From contig NZ_JAJEJR010000001.1 of NCBI RefSeq assembly GCF_021390595.1, positions 682,001 to 746,000 on the forward strand: DNA of 64,000 bases. Direction: 5' to 3'. The first letter of the stretch is position 1. Each line of letters starts with the position of its first letter. The notes under the pieces were generated by a model. It saw only the letters and a list, made by a program, of their open reading frames with translations. It had not been told where the DNA came from and made no database searches. Shown here piece after piece: positions 43,071-53,000 of this stretch. A program made the position numbers and the translations under genes. This stretch comes from Paraburkholderia sp. HP33-1 (GTDB lineage Bacteria > Pseudomonadota > Gammaproteobacteria > Burkholderiales > Burkholderiaceae).

Positions 43071-44045
43071 ATGGATAATCCAAGACTTCTGATCACCACG
43101 TACTACAGTGCCTTTCTGAACCCCGGTGGCGGGGAAACTGAACTGCTGACGCTGATCGAAGGCCTGCGTATGTCAGGCATCGATGCCGATCTTTACGGGC
43201 CATCAAGCCGCCCGCTATCGTCGTATTCGTCCGTATTGCACTTCTCCGTGCAAGCGGATGGACTTGCCATGCTGCAAAGGGCCAAGTCGCAGCAAAAAAG
43301 GATTTTCCTGTGGCCCAATCTTTGGTGGAACGGCCCGCCCAACGCAGAAGAGCGTCAACTGGTCGCTGATTTTTTCAAACTTTCCGACAAGATTATTTTC
43401 AAATCTCAATCTGAAATTGAAAATATTCGACAATACGCGCCCGTCAACGAGGAGCAGATTCTCCACATTCCGGCTCCCGTCAACCCGAAATTCCTCAATG
43501 CATCGAATCCGGGCATCTTCAAGCGAATGTATAACCTTGATAAGTACGTGCTGTGGGTAGGTGTACTCAATCGAACCAAGAATCAACTGACCGCGATAAA
43601 AGCATTGAAAAGCCTGGACGTTCCAGTCGTCTTTATTGGATATCCGAACGACAAGGAATATTTCGATGAATGCCGTGCAGCAGCGCCGAAGCATTTTCTT
43701 TTTATTCCGCAGATGCCGCCGGCCTCAGAAATTCTCTGCTCGGCAGTGCAAAGCTGCGCGCTGTTCCTGGAGGTTCCGCTGGAACCGCCCGGAACATCGG
43801 CTCTCGAAGCCGCGCTGGCCGGACGCCCATTGGTATTGTCCAAGGGCCCGTGGACCAGCGAGCACATGGGCACGCGCGCACGCACTGTCGATCCGCACGA
43901 CGAAGGCGCTATTCTCGAGGTCGTCAGGGACGCGCTGAGATCGCCAACACAAAGTGATGCACTGTCAAAAGAAATCTCACGGTACCATCTGACTCCGCGT
44001 CCCCTCATGCCCTTGGTCGAGTTGATCAAGCGCAGCGCACGTTGA
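43071..44045 (+). CDS. Glycosyltransferase family 4-like protein
   Basis: A 324-residue GT-B protein. LITTYYSAFLNPGGGETELL (residues 7-26) is the acceptor-side glycine loop, IFLWPNLWWNG is shared with the disrupted paralogue at 40920, and the donor domain shows YVLWVGVLNRTKNQLTAIKAL, VVFIGYPNDKEYFDEC and LEVPLEPPGTSALEAALAGRPLV, where EPPGTSALEA replaces the usual EXFGLxxLEA. ATG 43071 begins the conserved part. It is the intact member of the pair. Confidence 0.82.
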   Translation: MDNPRLLITTYYSAFLNPGGGETELLTLIEGLRMSGIDADLYGPSSRPLSSYSSVLHFSVQADGLAMLQRAKSQQKRIFLWPNLWWNGPPNAEERQLVADFFKLSDKIIFKSQSEIENIRQYAPVNEEQILHIPAPVNPKFLNASNPGIFKRMYNLDKYVLWVGVLNRTKNQLTAIKALKSLDVPVVFIGYPNDKEYFDECRAAAPKHFLFIPQMPPASEILCSAVQSCALFLEVPLEPPGTSALEAALAGRPLVLSKGPWTSEHMGTRARTVDPHDEGAILEVVRDALRSPTQSDALSKEISRYHLTPRPLMPLVELIKRSAR

Positions 44046-44052
44046 GGTCCGG

Positions 44053-44820
44053 ATGCACGTTATGACTCAGTCTCGGCCAGTGGACAGTGACACATTCGAC
44101 TTCTCAGTCGTCGTTCCATGCCACAACGAAAGCGGCTATATCGAGAATCTGCTGCACGATCTTTCGGTACAGACAATCGGCACGGAAAGCTTCGAGGTCG
44201 TCGTGGTCGACAACAATTCCTCGGACAACACCAACGAGGTTGTTTGGGACTTTGCGTGTCACGCGCGGAAGGTGAACGTCCGTCTGGTGCACGAATACGA
44301 ACCAGGTGTTTCGTATGCGCGCAACTCGGGAGCACGAGCCGCGAAGGGAACCACATTGATCTTCCTCGATGCGGACAACCGCGTCTCGCCGAGCTTTCTC
44401 TCGGACGTTTCGTACACGATGCATGCGAAGAATAGTGTCGCAGGTACGATCCGGACCATGCCGGACGTCGCGCGAGCCAGTGCGTTATGGGTATTCTGGA
44501 TCCTCGAGTTGATCAAGGTCTTTTTGGGCCGGCCTTTCGGAAAAAGCTATGTTCAGAGGCGACTGTATGAGGACAGCCAAGGCTATAACGAACGGATCGT
44601 TCTTGGGGAAAATCTCGATTTTCTGATTCGCGTGAAGGCACTCGCCAAAAAGGAAGGACGAGTATTCGGGCACATCCGGCGCCCAATCTACTGCTCATTG
44701 AGACGGTTCAACTCGCAAGGCTATGTGCGCGTGTTGATGCCGTGGTTCGCCGCCTATTGCGGACTCTTCAACCTGAAGTATCAGACAATGACTTCGATCA
44801 AAGGTCAGAACACCGGCTAG
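44053..44820 (+). CDS. Glycosyltransferase family 2 protein
   Basis: A 255-residue GT-A enzyme. FSVVVPCHNESGYIENLL is the nucleotide-binding start, EVVVVDNNSSDNTNEV the second strand, GVSYARNSGARAAKGTTLIFLDADN contains the DXD metal motif (DAD), and VLGENLDFLIRVK includes the ED-like catalytic base. A good SD (GAGGT) lies 4 bases before the ATG. It follows the GT4 gene by 7 bases, suggesting a joint role in building one repeat unit. No membrane helix is evident besides a weak hydrophobic stretch at ALWVFWILELIKVFL. Confidence 0.88.
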   Translation: MHVMTQSRPVDSDTFDFSVVVPCHNESGYIENLLHDLSVQTIGTESFEVVVVDNNSSDNTNEVVWDFACHARKVNVRLVHEYEPGVSYARNSGARAAKGTTLIFLDADNRVSPSFLSDVSYTMHAKNSVAGTIRTMPDVARASALWVFWILELIKVFLGRPFGKSYVQRRLYEDSQGYNERIVLGENLDFLIRVKALAKKEGRVFGHIRRPIYCSLRRFNSQGYVRVLMPWFAAYCGLFNLKYQTMTSIKGQNTG

Positions 44821-44970
44821 ACCAATCTGGCACACAGCCGTCGATTGCTGGCAAGCGGTCAATTGACATCACGGAGACGATCGTTTTTTTTAAAGCTGGA
44901 AAGGCGTTGTTCCGACAGGGTGTTCTCTTGCCTCGCTACAGCTTAAAGATATGTGTTTGATGGAGTCAAA

Positions 44971-45672
44971 ATGGACAAAGTTGCAGTGGTAACCGGCGGG
45001 AACAGGGGACTGGGGCTAGCAGCAACCAGGCAGCTGGCGGAACTCGGTTATTTGACAGTTCTCGGCTCGCGTGATGTCAACGCCGGAGAAGGAGCTGCTG
45101 GTGCGTTTCGTTCCGAGCAGCTTGCCGTATATGCTTCGCAACTCGACGTCTCCGACTCCCAAAGTGTCGATGCTTTCTTCGAACACGTTATTGAAGAATA
45201 CGGTCGCGTCGATATCCTGCTAAACAGCGCAGGCGTTTATCTCGAGGGAGCGAAGGGATTTCGCGAGATTGACGAAGCAACCCTTTTGGAATCAATCAAT
45301 GTTAATACAATTGGCGCATGGCGGACTTGCAAAGCGGTTGCTCCGCACATGATTCGCCAGTCTTACGGGCGAATTGTGAACGTCTCTTCCGGATGGGGCG
45401 CCCTTGCGGATATGAATGCCAACGCTGCCGCGTACAGGATTTCGAAGGCCGGACTGAATGCCCTTACCCGAATTGTCGCTTCTGATCTTGCGAAGTATGG
45501 CGATATTAAGGTCAATGCAGTGTGCCCGGGTTGGGTACGCACGCGAATGGGCGGACCTGATGCCGAGGTTGACGCCGACGAAGCTGCTACCCATGTCGTA
45601 TGGGCTGCCCTCTTTGGTGAAAACGGCCCAACTGGTGGATTCTTCAAATTTCGGAAGTCAATTGCATGGTAA
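44971..45672 (+). CDS. Short-chain dehydrogenase/reductase
   Basis: A 233-residue classical SDR, similar in layout to carbonyl reductases. Cofactor motif VTGGNRGLGLAATRQLA, structural NSAG, catalytic Ser in VNVSSGWGAL and YRISKAGLNAL (Tyr-x3-Lys), then VCPGWVRTRMG. The start at 44971 has GGAG 7 bases upstream. An NADP preference is suggested by SRD after the second strand. Substrate unknown; it may be a nucleotide-sugar or unrelated small-molecule reductase carried in with its neighbours. Confidence 0.88.
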   Translation: MDKVAVVTGGNRGLGLAATRQLAELGYLTVLGSRDVNAGEGAAGAFRSEQLAVYASQLDVSDSQSVDAFFEHVIEEYGRVDILLNSAGVYLEGAKGFREIDEATLLESINVNTIGAWRTCKAVAPHMIRQSYGRIVNVSSGWGALADMNANAAAYRISKAGLNALTRIVASDLAKYGDIKVNAVCPGWVRTRMGGPDAEVDADEAATHVVWAALFGENGPTGGFFKFRKSIAW

Positions 45673-45678
45673 GCGACG

Positions 45679-46575
45679 TCAAGGCGCCCCCTTTTTTGGG
45701 GACTCCATTACCTTCCCCGTGTGAGGGTGCGGGTTGTGGGCGAAATGCTCGGCTACATAACTTTGATATAACCCGCTGAGCAATTTCTGAATGCTCACTA
45801 ACTCTGGCGAAAAATTACCAGAGAGATCCGCTGCGTCAACCATAGGCATCATCTCGCAGACAATTCTTCGCTCAAAATCTGTTTGACAGTAATCCAAAAT
45901 GTGCTCGTATGGAGCTTGATGACTCGCGACCTGGATCTGCGGGTTCAAGGAAAGAAACGTTGTGAATAGACGTTCAATGATGAAAGGGAGAAATGGCGCA
46001 GCAGTATAATGGGTCGTTGATTCGAGAACGTCGATTGCAGCATTATCATCCGGATTTTCTTCCAGAAATCGGGCGATCGGCTCCAGCACGCCGCCGACGT
46101 AGGCATCCCAAAATTCGGGCGTCCCCACCCAAAAATTGGAGTAACAGAGGTTACTCGCGTTGTGCCGTGGTACATCGACAATCTTCCACCCGATTCCGCT
46201 GGCATCGAGAAGTGCTTGCGCGCGATCACACAAACCCGGATGAAACGCTTCACCGTGCATCCAGACATTGAACGAGAAATACGCGGTGGACGGATACGGA
46301 TTGAGAATGCAAACGGTGGCATTTCTATTGCAACGTACAAATTCAATGAACTGCGAACCGGCCATCAAGGATTTCAATCTGAACTTGGGAGAAAAAATTC
46401 CTGAAAACGGGCTCTGACGATGATCGCCTCGCCGATAAAAGTCGACAAGAATCCTAAACTCGCGCCACGCCGGCAGTGAGTTGTTAGCTATCGTGAGAGG
46501 GCGAAAGGCCGGCTCCGACAACTGTTGACCCTCCCGATACAGCGGTTCATAGATCGTTATCATGTTGACTGTCAT
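45679..46575 (-). CDS. Protein of unknown family found in polysaccharide loci
   Basis: A 298-residue soluble protein. Notable segments are RILVDFYRRGDHRQSPFSGI, FSPKFRLKSLMAG, CILNPYPSTAYFSFNVWMHG, and the C-terminal AAPFLPFIIERLFTTFLSLNP. I do not recognise the family with certainty; the arrangement FSPKF ... NPYP ... NVWxxGE ... HPGL is one I associate with proteins encoded in glycan clusters. A second, broken copy of its last third is fused to a transposase fragment at 48484-48852. The ATG at 46575 lacks a strong SD; an in-frame ATG at 46563 is an alternative. AT-rich. Confidence 0.55.
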   Translation of the reverse strand: MTVNMITIYEPLYREGQQLSEPAFRPLTIANNSLPAWREFRILVDFYRRGDHRQSPFSGIFSPKFRLKSLMAGSQFIEFVRCNRNATVCILNPYPSTAYFSFNVWMHGEAFHPGLCDRAQALLDASGIGWKIVDVPRHNASNLCYSNFWVGTPEFWDAYVGGVLEPIARFLEENPDDNAAIDVLESTTHYTAAPFLPFIIERLFTTFLSLNPQIQVASHQAPYEHILDYCQTDFERRIVCEMMPMVDAADLSGNFSPELVSIQKLLSGLYQSYVAEHFAHNPHPHTGKVMESPKKGAP

Positions 46576-46649
46576 GCGAAATTCATCGCCGAACTATGCC
46601 GGAGCACGTTCCGCGCGTCAACGACGAGCGGCACTGGCCATCCGGGCGT

Positions 46650-46790
46650 TCACAAGTCGTGGAACATCGCCCTGGAGTTGGGACGGTCGCCAGGATGGCT
46701 TTTTGTCAGCAGATAAAGTTTGGCATAAAGATTCGCGGCATCCGTTGTATCAGCAGGTGCCGCCTGGCAAACGCGGGCGAAACGATCAGG
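46650..46790 (-). pseudogene. Short coding remnant between two minus-strand genes
   Basis: A 46-codon open stretch with no start codon, bounded by TAG upstream, reading ...DTTDAANLYAKLYLLTKSHPGDR and ending RAMFHDL. Its composition and hydrophobic pattern look protein-like, but no family is recognised. It may be the tail of a gene whose 5' part was replaced by the sulfotransferase gene. Confidence 0.3.
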
Positions 46791-46803
46791 CTAGGACGTC
46801 CCC

Positions 46804-48018
46804 TTACACCATATGCCACCCTTGCTGCCAGGTCCCTGCGCGTTGTAACGTTTGCGCAGACCCGCCAATCGTAACGCTGAACCCTTCCCGCGCCTCGTCC
46901 GGCAGTTGAACAGCAAAGCCACAATGATCAGTTGGATAGCCCGCTGCGGCAACATCTGGCCTCTGCTCGCCAGTCAACGTCATCGCGACCCGTTTTCCCT
47001 GCACCCATATCTCGATCGGCACGCGTTTCTCCGGGTCGCTCAGGTTCACCGCCCAGCCTAGCACCATGTCGTCCCTCACGACGTCGACGAAACCGTCGAA
47101 CAGGTCAGCACATTCGCGTCGACGAGACTGAGCGAGTTCAATATACGCATCGATCGCGGACAGATCCGACGAGGTGGCAACCTCGCGCACCGTGCGCAAA
47201 TCGTTTTCGCTGAATCCGAAAACTGTCGACGTCGACCCGTGAATATAGGGATTCTCGAGCACGTCGATCCGCGCCTGGATCGCACGAACAACCTCAATCG
47301 CCCGGGTATAGACATCGCCGTACGACTCCCTTTCCCGCGCGACCTCATCGCTCACATGCTGGTACAACTCATAGTCTAGTTGATTGTCCTCGATAAACTT
47401 CTGACGAGCTTGTTCGGACAGCGGTGAATGCTCTTTGGGCACACCCTCGGTCACATTCGTGCGGATGTAGAACGGCAAACGCATTCCCGTTCTACCGCAT
47501 AGACGAAGCAAAAAATCGCTCATGTCTTCACACAGGCCAACTGTCGGGATATGTTGCCGGAGGTGCTCAATTGCGATTTCGAGGCTCTCACGTCGCACGT
47601 CGCCATGACCGCTCAGCATTTGCACGAACAGGTTCTTGCCGCCGTACGAACCGCTCACCCACTCGTTCAATGAGACTTCACCGCGTTGCGCTAGCGCTTC
47701 AAATTCGGAGACCGCCATCCCGCGCGCGACCTCGCCGTTCTTGCCATTACGCGCGTACCAGTAGTGCGAGGTCTGCCGACTGAGCGGATTGCGCAAAATA
47801 CTGCAATATTCCAACGGCATCTTGAGGCTTCGGTGAATACCGAACGGATAATGGCCGCCGCCGACTCCGCTGGCCAAGAATCGCGCTCGCGTCTTGTCCC
47901 AAAATACACCACCCCACAAGAAGTTGATGAATTGATCGCGGTCGAGATTCAGGTCAAAAAAGGAAATGACCGTGGAACCACCGCTTTTCGGGGGATGAAT
48001 GAAGAATACAGGCTTCAC
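46804..48018 (-). CDS. Sulfotransferase family protein with C-terminal beta domain
   Basis: A 404-residue protein. PPKSGGST (9-16) is the 5'-phosphosulfate loop and SILRNPLSRQTSHYWY holds the 3'-phosphate Arg/Ser; IPTVGLCEDMSDFLLRL is the region often involved in the acceptor/GLxE motif. Residues 300-404 form a separate beta-rich module (GWAVNLSDPEKRVPIEIW, RPDVAAAGYPTDHCGF), a module seen at the ends of various glycan enzymes. A GTG at 48018 is the only sensible start. It is the full-length paralogue of the gene at 5547 and should use PAPS from cysC. Confidence 0.8.
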   Translation of the reverse strand: MKPVFFIHPPKSGGSTVISFFDLNLDRDQFINFLWGGVFWDKTRARFLASGVGGGHYPFGIHRSLKMPLEYCSILRNPLSRQTSHYWYARNGKNGEVARGMAVSEFEALAQRGEVSLNEWVSGSYGGKNLFVQMLSGHGDVRRESLEIAIEHLRQHIPTVGLCEDMSDFLLRLCGRTGMRLPFYIRTNVTEGVPKEHSPLSEQARQKFIEDNQLDYELYQHVSDEVARERESYGDVYTRAIEVVRAIQARIDVLENPYIHGSTSTVFGFSENDLRTVREVATSSDLSAIDAYIELAQSRRRECADLFDGFVDVVRDDMVLGWAVNLSDPEKRVPIEIWVQGKRVAMTLTGEQRPDVAAAGYPTDHCGFAVQLPDEAREGFSVTIGGSAQTLQRAGTWQQGWHMV

Positions 48019-48127
48019 TTGGTATTTTTGTGAGATTAAATAATTAAAGTTTACCGCCCACTCGCAAATCCGCGTGTAACCAATAATTACAACCTGAAAG
48101 CCCGGTAAACCTCCGGTAATCCCATTC

Positions 48128-48483
48128 CATTACACCCAAGTCGATCTGAGTGAGTTGTAGGCTTCCGCGCTTTGCCGTTGACTCCTGCTTTTTGCATGAC
48201 GAGCGAATGGCGCAAGCGACGCAGAGCTGGGCGGCGATGGAATTCAGGAGTATCGATCTGGGCGAAAAGCGTCTGAACCGGCGGGCAGTCCTGTTGGCCG
48301 AGCAACTGTCAGGAAGTCCGTTGGCAAGTATCCCTGAAGAGTGCGGCGGCTGGGCCGAGACGGCGGCGGCTTACCGGTTTCTGGCGCAGGACAGGCTGGA
48401 ATGGTCCGACATTCTCGACTTGATGGTGAAGGCGCACGAGATCGGATGTCCGGCGGACTGGCTGCTGCGCTCCCGGCACAGTC
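48128..48483 (+). mobile_element. Second remnant of the IS4/Tn5-type transposase element
   Basis: Bases 48128-48408 align without gaps and with few differences to 41305-41585, including the left end CATTACACCCAAGTC. After that point this copy keeps a different internal piece of the transposase (DILDLMVKAHEIGCPADW then LLRSRHSR), which in full-length enzymes lies after the second catalytic acid. The right end is missing. The two remnants are thus independent deletion products of the same element. Confidence 0.75.
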
Positions 48484-48932
48484 GCATCTCGAGCTGGCCG
48501 CGTGGTGTGCTGGAGCCCACGATCCATTCGGACGACGCACCGTTCCTGCCGATCGTGGCCGAGCGTCTGTTCAGCACGTATCTGTCGCTGCATCCCGAGC
48601 TGAAGGTGGCCGCCTATCCGATCGAGGGAGACCGGGTGCTGGACTATTGCGTGAGCGATTTCGAAAGAGCCATCGTGCGCTACATGCAAAAGCCGATTGG
48701 CGCCGCCGATCGCGTGCCGGTCTTTCCGCCCGAGCAGATTGCGCTGATGAATTTGCTGTGCACGCTCTCGCAGAAGTACGTGCGCGCATTTCTCGTTCAC
48801 CCCGCACCCGCACACCGGGCAACCGATCGACTTCGACCGGAACGGCAGGTAGGGATGCGAAGGGGGAGGCGGCGCGATCGGGTTGGATCGCACCGCTACG
48901 CGTTGATACGCGTCAACGAGCGCCGGTGCTGA
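48207..48932 (+). pseudogene. In-frame chimera: transposase N-terminus fused to the end of an unknown polysaccharide-locus protein
   Basis: The 241-codon frame has three parts: transposase DNA-binding domain (codons 1-67), a transposase core piece (about 68-92), then from about 48505 VLEPTIHSDDAPFLPIVAERLF and LSLHPELKVAAYPIE plus DYCVSDFERAIV, which parallels residues about 196-290 of the protein at 45679. Near 48800 the homology switches frame: TPHPHTGQPIDFDRNGR followed by TAG at 48850-48852 is the ancestral ending, matching PHPHTGK in the paralogue. The rest of the open frame to 48932 is out of register. Functionally dead, though it could be translated. Confidence 0.75.
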
Positions 48933-50048
48933 CTATCTTTTCGTAGCGGACACGCCGGCCGCACTCGCGCGCGAACGTGCGGGCGCGCTCGTCACGACGA
49001 CACCGGCGCCGATGAATATGTCGCGCCACACCTCGTCGCTGGCACGTTGCAGCACGCCGTCGGCGTGCTTGACGAAGGCCGCATCGATCGGACTGCGGCC
49101 GTGGTTCTGGCCGAGGCGCTCCATGATCACCGGTATCCACGCGGCGAGTTCGGCATGGGTGTCGAACACGCAGTCGGGCGGGCAAATCTCCTGAGCGGCC
49201 GTGCCACCGCGTACGAACACCGGCTTGCCGTAGTGCATCGCTTCGAGCACCGGCACGCAGAAGCCCTCGTGGCGGCTCATCGCAAGAAGGGCGTTGGTCG
49301 ATTCGTAGCACTCGAACAGATCGGCGTCGTCGAGCATGCCCTTGAAGTCGATCTGTTCCAGCACGCCGAGACGCCGCGCGTGATTGATCAGAAACTTCAG
49401 ATAATCGTAGTTCGGTGTGCTGCCGACGATGCTCAGCGTCGCGCCGAAGGCATGCTGTTTCAGCAGCGACAGAATCTCGATGCCGTCCTCGATGCGTTTG
49501 TGCGGCACCACGCGCCCCACCATCAGCAGGTTCGGCTCGTGGCGCTTGCGGCCCTTACGCGGTCCTTCGCGCTGGAACACGTACATATCCGGAAAGATCG
49601 GTGGCACGACCTTGATCGCGTCCGCCGCGACGATGCCGGCGAGGCTCGCTGCGGTGCTGCGCGAATTCGCGACGACCGTGTCGAAGTCCGCAAGCAAAGG
49701 CAGTTGCGCGAGCGCCTTCTCGCACAACTGCGCGGTGCGCGGTTCCAGCGCGCGCAGCAATTGCGGATCTGTCACCCCATGGAAGTAGCAGATCTTTTTG
49801 CAGTCGAGCGCGATGATCCGTTCGAGGTACGGATCGAAGATCGAGTAACTGAGCAGGACTACATCGTCGCGGGCGACCTCGTCAAACAACGCGTCAAGCG
49901 GGCGCACTCCATTTGTTCCCTCCTCGAAACCGCTTGCATACAGCTCGGCCGTCATGCCGAGACGTTCAGCCATGCGTACGAAACCGATGCAGTGGTTGCC
50001 CACCGCATCGCCCGAGAAAATGTCCGGAGCACATACCCGCAGCGTCAT
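48933..50048 (-). CDS. Glycosyltransferase family 4 protein
   Basis: A 371-residue GT-B transferase. RVCAPDIFSGDAVGNHCIGF is the N-terminal acceptor-side loop, ICYFHGVTDPQLL and VVANSRSTAASL follow, then the donor domain LLMVGRVVPHKRIEDGIEIL, LSIVGSTPNYDYLKFL and MSRHEGFCVPVLEAMHYGKPVF, which contains the EX7E motif. The last 20 residues (APARSRASAAGVSATKR) are basic and low-complexity. Start overlaps the stop of the upstream repeat transferase as ATGA. It is the last gene of a four-gene minus-strand operon. Confidence 0.9.
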   Translation of the reverse strand: MTLRVCAPDIFSGDAVGNHCIGFVRMAERLGMTAELYASGFEEGTNGVRPLDALFDEVARDDVVLLSYSIFDPYLERIIALDCKKICYFHGVTDPQLLRALEPRTAQLCEKALAQLPLLADFDTVVANSRSTAASLAGIVAADAIKVVPPIFPDMYVFQREGPRKGRKRHEPNLLMVGRVVPHKRIEDGIEILSLLKQHAFGATLSIVGSTPNYDYLKFLINHARRLGVLEQIDFKGMLDDADLFECYESTNALLAMSRHEGFCVPVLEAMHYGKPVFVRGGTAAQEICPPDCVFDTHAELAAWIPVIMERLGQNHGRSPIDAAFVKHADGVLQRASDEVWRDIFIGAGVVVTSAPARSRASAAGVSATKR

Positions 50049-53000
50049 TTTGTCTTCGCCTCTGCAATGTCGGTCAAGCGTCGCGCATACGCGCGTGCGA
50101 CTGCTTCAACTGAGTAGTCGCGCTCGATGCGTGTCTTCCCCGCCAGTGCGATGCGCTCACGGAGTGGCGCATCGTCGATCATACGTTTGAGCTGTTCTGC
50201 CGCAATCGACACATCCGGATCGCACCAGTACTGACCCTCGGCGAACAGGTAGTCGCCGGGCCGCAGCGGCACGAGGTCGCCGTCCACGAGGAACGCGGTG
50301 TCGGGGTCGCAGAAGTCGACGTTGCCCGAGAAGTTCGTGACGACGACCGGCTGCCCCAACGCCATCGCCTCGGCGATCACGCGGCCGAAGCCTTCGCTAC
50401 GGTGCAGCGAAATGTAGGCGTCGCAGCAGGTCATGAAGTCGGTCGAATCCTGACGGCTCAGGCGCTCGGACATGATGTGGATGCGGCTGTCGCCCGCGGC
50501 GAGGTCGAGCACGGCGCGCCACACCGGGTCGTCGTCGCGCACGTTCATCGCCTTGATGACGAGCCCGACTCCCGGCGAGCGGTTGCCGAACGCCTGCTTG
50601 AACGCCTGTACGCCTGCGAGCGGATTCTTGCGGCTCAGCCACGAGTTGCCGTCGAACATCAGGTAGAACAGGAACTCGTTGGTCGGCAGGCCGAAACGCT
50701 CGCGCTTCGGGTCGACTGGCGCGGGCACCTCGACCGCCATCGGCATCTGATAGACCGGCGTGTTGCCGAGCCGGCTGTAGACGCTCGCCACGAAGCGGCT
50801 CTGCGCCCAGATTTCATCGACCATCTGATGCACGTTGCCGAACGCGTTCGGCCAGTGGGGCAATTCCCACGGCCATGCGCCGATCTTGTGCGTGGGCGCG
50901 TCGATCAGTTTGCGGCCGCCTTCCAGCGCGAGCCGCACCATCTCCGGTGCCGGCAGGCAGATCAGGCTGATGTTGTACTTGAGCTCTTCGCCGATCAGAT
51001 GATCGACCGAATGTTCGAGGCGCGCGGGTCCGGCCATCGGCGCATTGAGAAGCGTGACCGGCGTCGACGACAGTTGCAGCACGCGCGCGGCCATGCGCGC
51101 GTCTTCGCCGAGGCCGAGCACGCCTTGCGGGAAGCCGATGATGTTGACGCCGAAGTCGTAACCGGCACCTTCGACGCGCGCGTGATAGCGCGCAGGCTCG
51201 CGCGGGTCCTCATCGGCTTCGTCGTCGGCGGAGTCGGATTCGGCCCAGCGCACCTTGAGCGAGCCGACCAGCGGATATTCGGTCGACGCCCACTCGTTCC
51301 ACCATTGCACGAGCTGATCGCGGCCTTGCGCGGTGTTCAGGTTGTACGCTTTACGCAGATCGGGGCGGTCGCGCGCGATCATCGTCAGGAAGCGCGGCAG
51401 CAGTGTATCGTCGGCCGGCTGCTCGTCGTCGATTCTCGCGAGTTCTTCGGCGAGATGAGTCGGCGACCATTTGACCGCGCAGTACTCGTCGTGCCCGTGC
51501 ATGTCCCACCACGAGATGAAGCCGAGCCGCGCGCTGAAGCTGTTCAGATCGAACGACACCTGCAGGTCGGGCCGCTCGCTCCAGATCAGCAGCAAAAAGC
51601 GCGGCAGCAGCGGCAGCGCGCCTTGTTCGCCAGCTTCCATGCTGAACAGGCTGTCGGGCAACGCCGGCATGACCCAGTGAAGCGCCGGATACTGGTGCTG
51701 TCCGGCCTCGATCCACCACGACAGGCACTTCAGCCGTCCGGTGAAGCTGCCGAGCGAGCCGAGTTCCTGCAGATCCTGGCGCTCGCCGTGCAGCAGCCGC
51801 AGAAAGCGCGGCACCGGCAGCCAGTCTGTGTGCGTGCCCCATTCGGGCTCGAACATCAGCGCGGCCGTTGTGGGTGTCGTGGGCGGCGGCGATTGGATCG
51901 GGGGTTCTTCGGCGAGATGAGTCGGCGACCATTTGATCGCGTTGTACTCGTCGTGCCCGTGTTTCTCCCACCACGCAATGAAGCCGAGCCGCTCGCGGAA
52001 GCTCTCCAGATTGAACGACGCCTGCAGGTCGGGCCGCTCGCTCCAGATCAGCAGCAGGAAGCGCGGCAGCAGCGGCAGCGCGCCTTGCTCGCCGGCTTCC
52101 ATGCTGAACAGGTTGTCGGGCACCGCCGGGACGCCCCAGTGAAGCGCCGGATACTGGTGCTGCCCGTGCTCGATCCACCACGACAGACACTTGAGGCGCC
52201 CGGTGAAGCTGTCGAGCGAGCAGAGCTGCTGCAGGTCCCGGCGCTCGCTGTGCAGCAGCCGCAGGAAGCGCGGCACCGGCAGCCAGTCGGCATGCGTGCC
52301 CCATTCGGGCTCGAACATCAGGCCGGGCGTGGTGGGCGGCACCCATTTGATCGAGCGGTACTGATGCTGGCCATGTTCGATCCACCACGACAGGCAGCTG
52401 AGCCGCCCCCGCAGCGATTGCAGATCGAAGGTCGCCTGCAGGTCCGGCCGGTCCTTGTAGATCTCGCAAAGGAAGCGCGGCACGTAAGGGCCGCCGTCCG
52501 CGGGAGGTGCTTCGGGTTCGAGCATGAAGCCGCCGATCGGCGGCTGCGACCACTTGATGCGCGGATACTCGCGCTGGCCGTGGTCTTCCCACCAGCTGAG
52601 CGCGTTGAGCCGCGAGGTGAAGCTGTTCAGGTCGAACGCGCTGCGCAGATCGGGCCGCTCGGTCGTGACCAGCGCGAGGAAGCGCGGAAACGGCATCGCG
52701 CTGGAGTCGGGCGCATCGATCGGTTCCAGCAGGCCGGGCCATGAGATCGGCGTGCGCCACGTCATACGCGGGCACGTGACCTGGCCGTACTGTTCCCACC
52801 AGTCGAGGATGTTGAGATAGCCGGTCAGCGTGCTCAGGTTGAACGCCCGGGAAAGATCGTCGCGATTGCGCACGATCATGGTCAGCAGCTTCGGCAATTG
52901 CAGGCCGGCTTCTTCGATCACCGTGACGGGCTCGTGCAGCGTCTCGCTCAGATGCTTCGCATCGAGCACGCTCGGTTTGGTCGAGCCGAGCCAGTACGTG

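Noticed and set aside
48896..48935. Palindromic CGTTGA...TCAACG after the chimera as a terminator
   Set aside because: Stem of only six bases and no T-run on either strand.
50402..52744. A 780-codon plus-strand frame opposite the WW-repeat transferase
   Set aside because: Its own apparent repeats merely mirror the repeats of the real gene; no SD or family.
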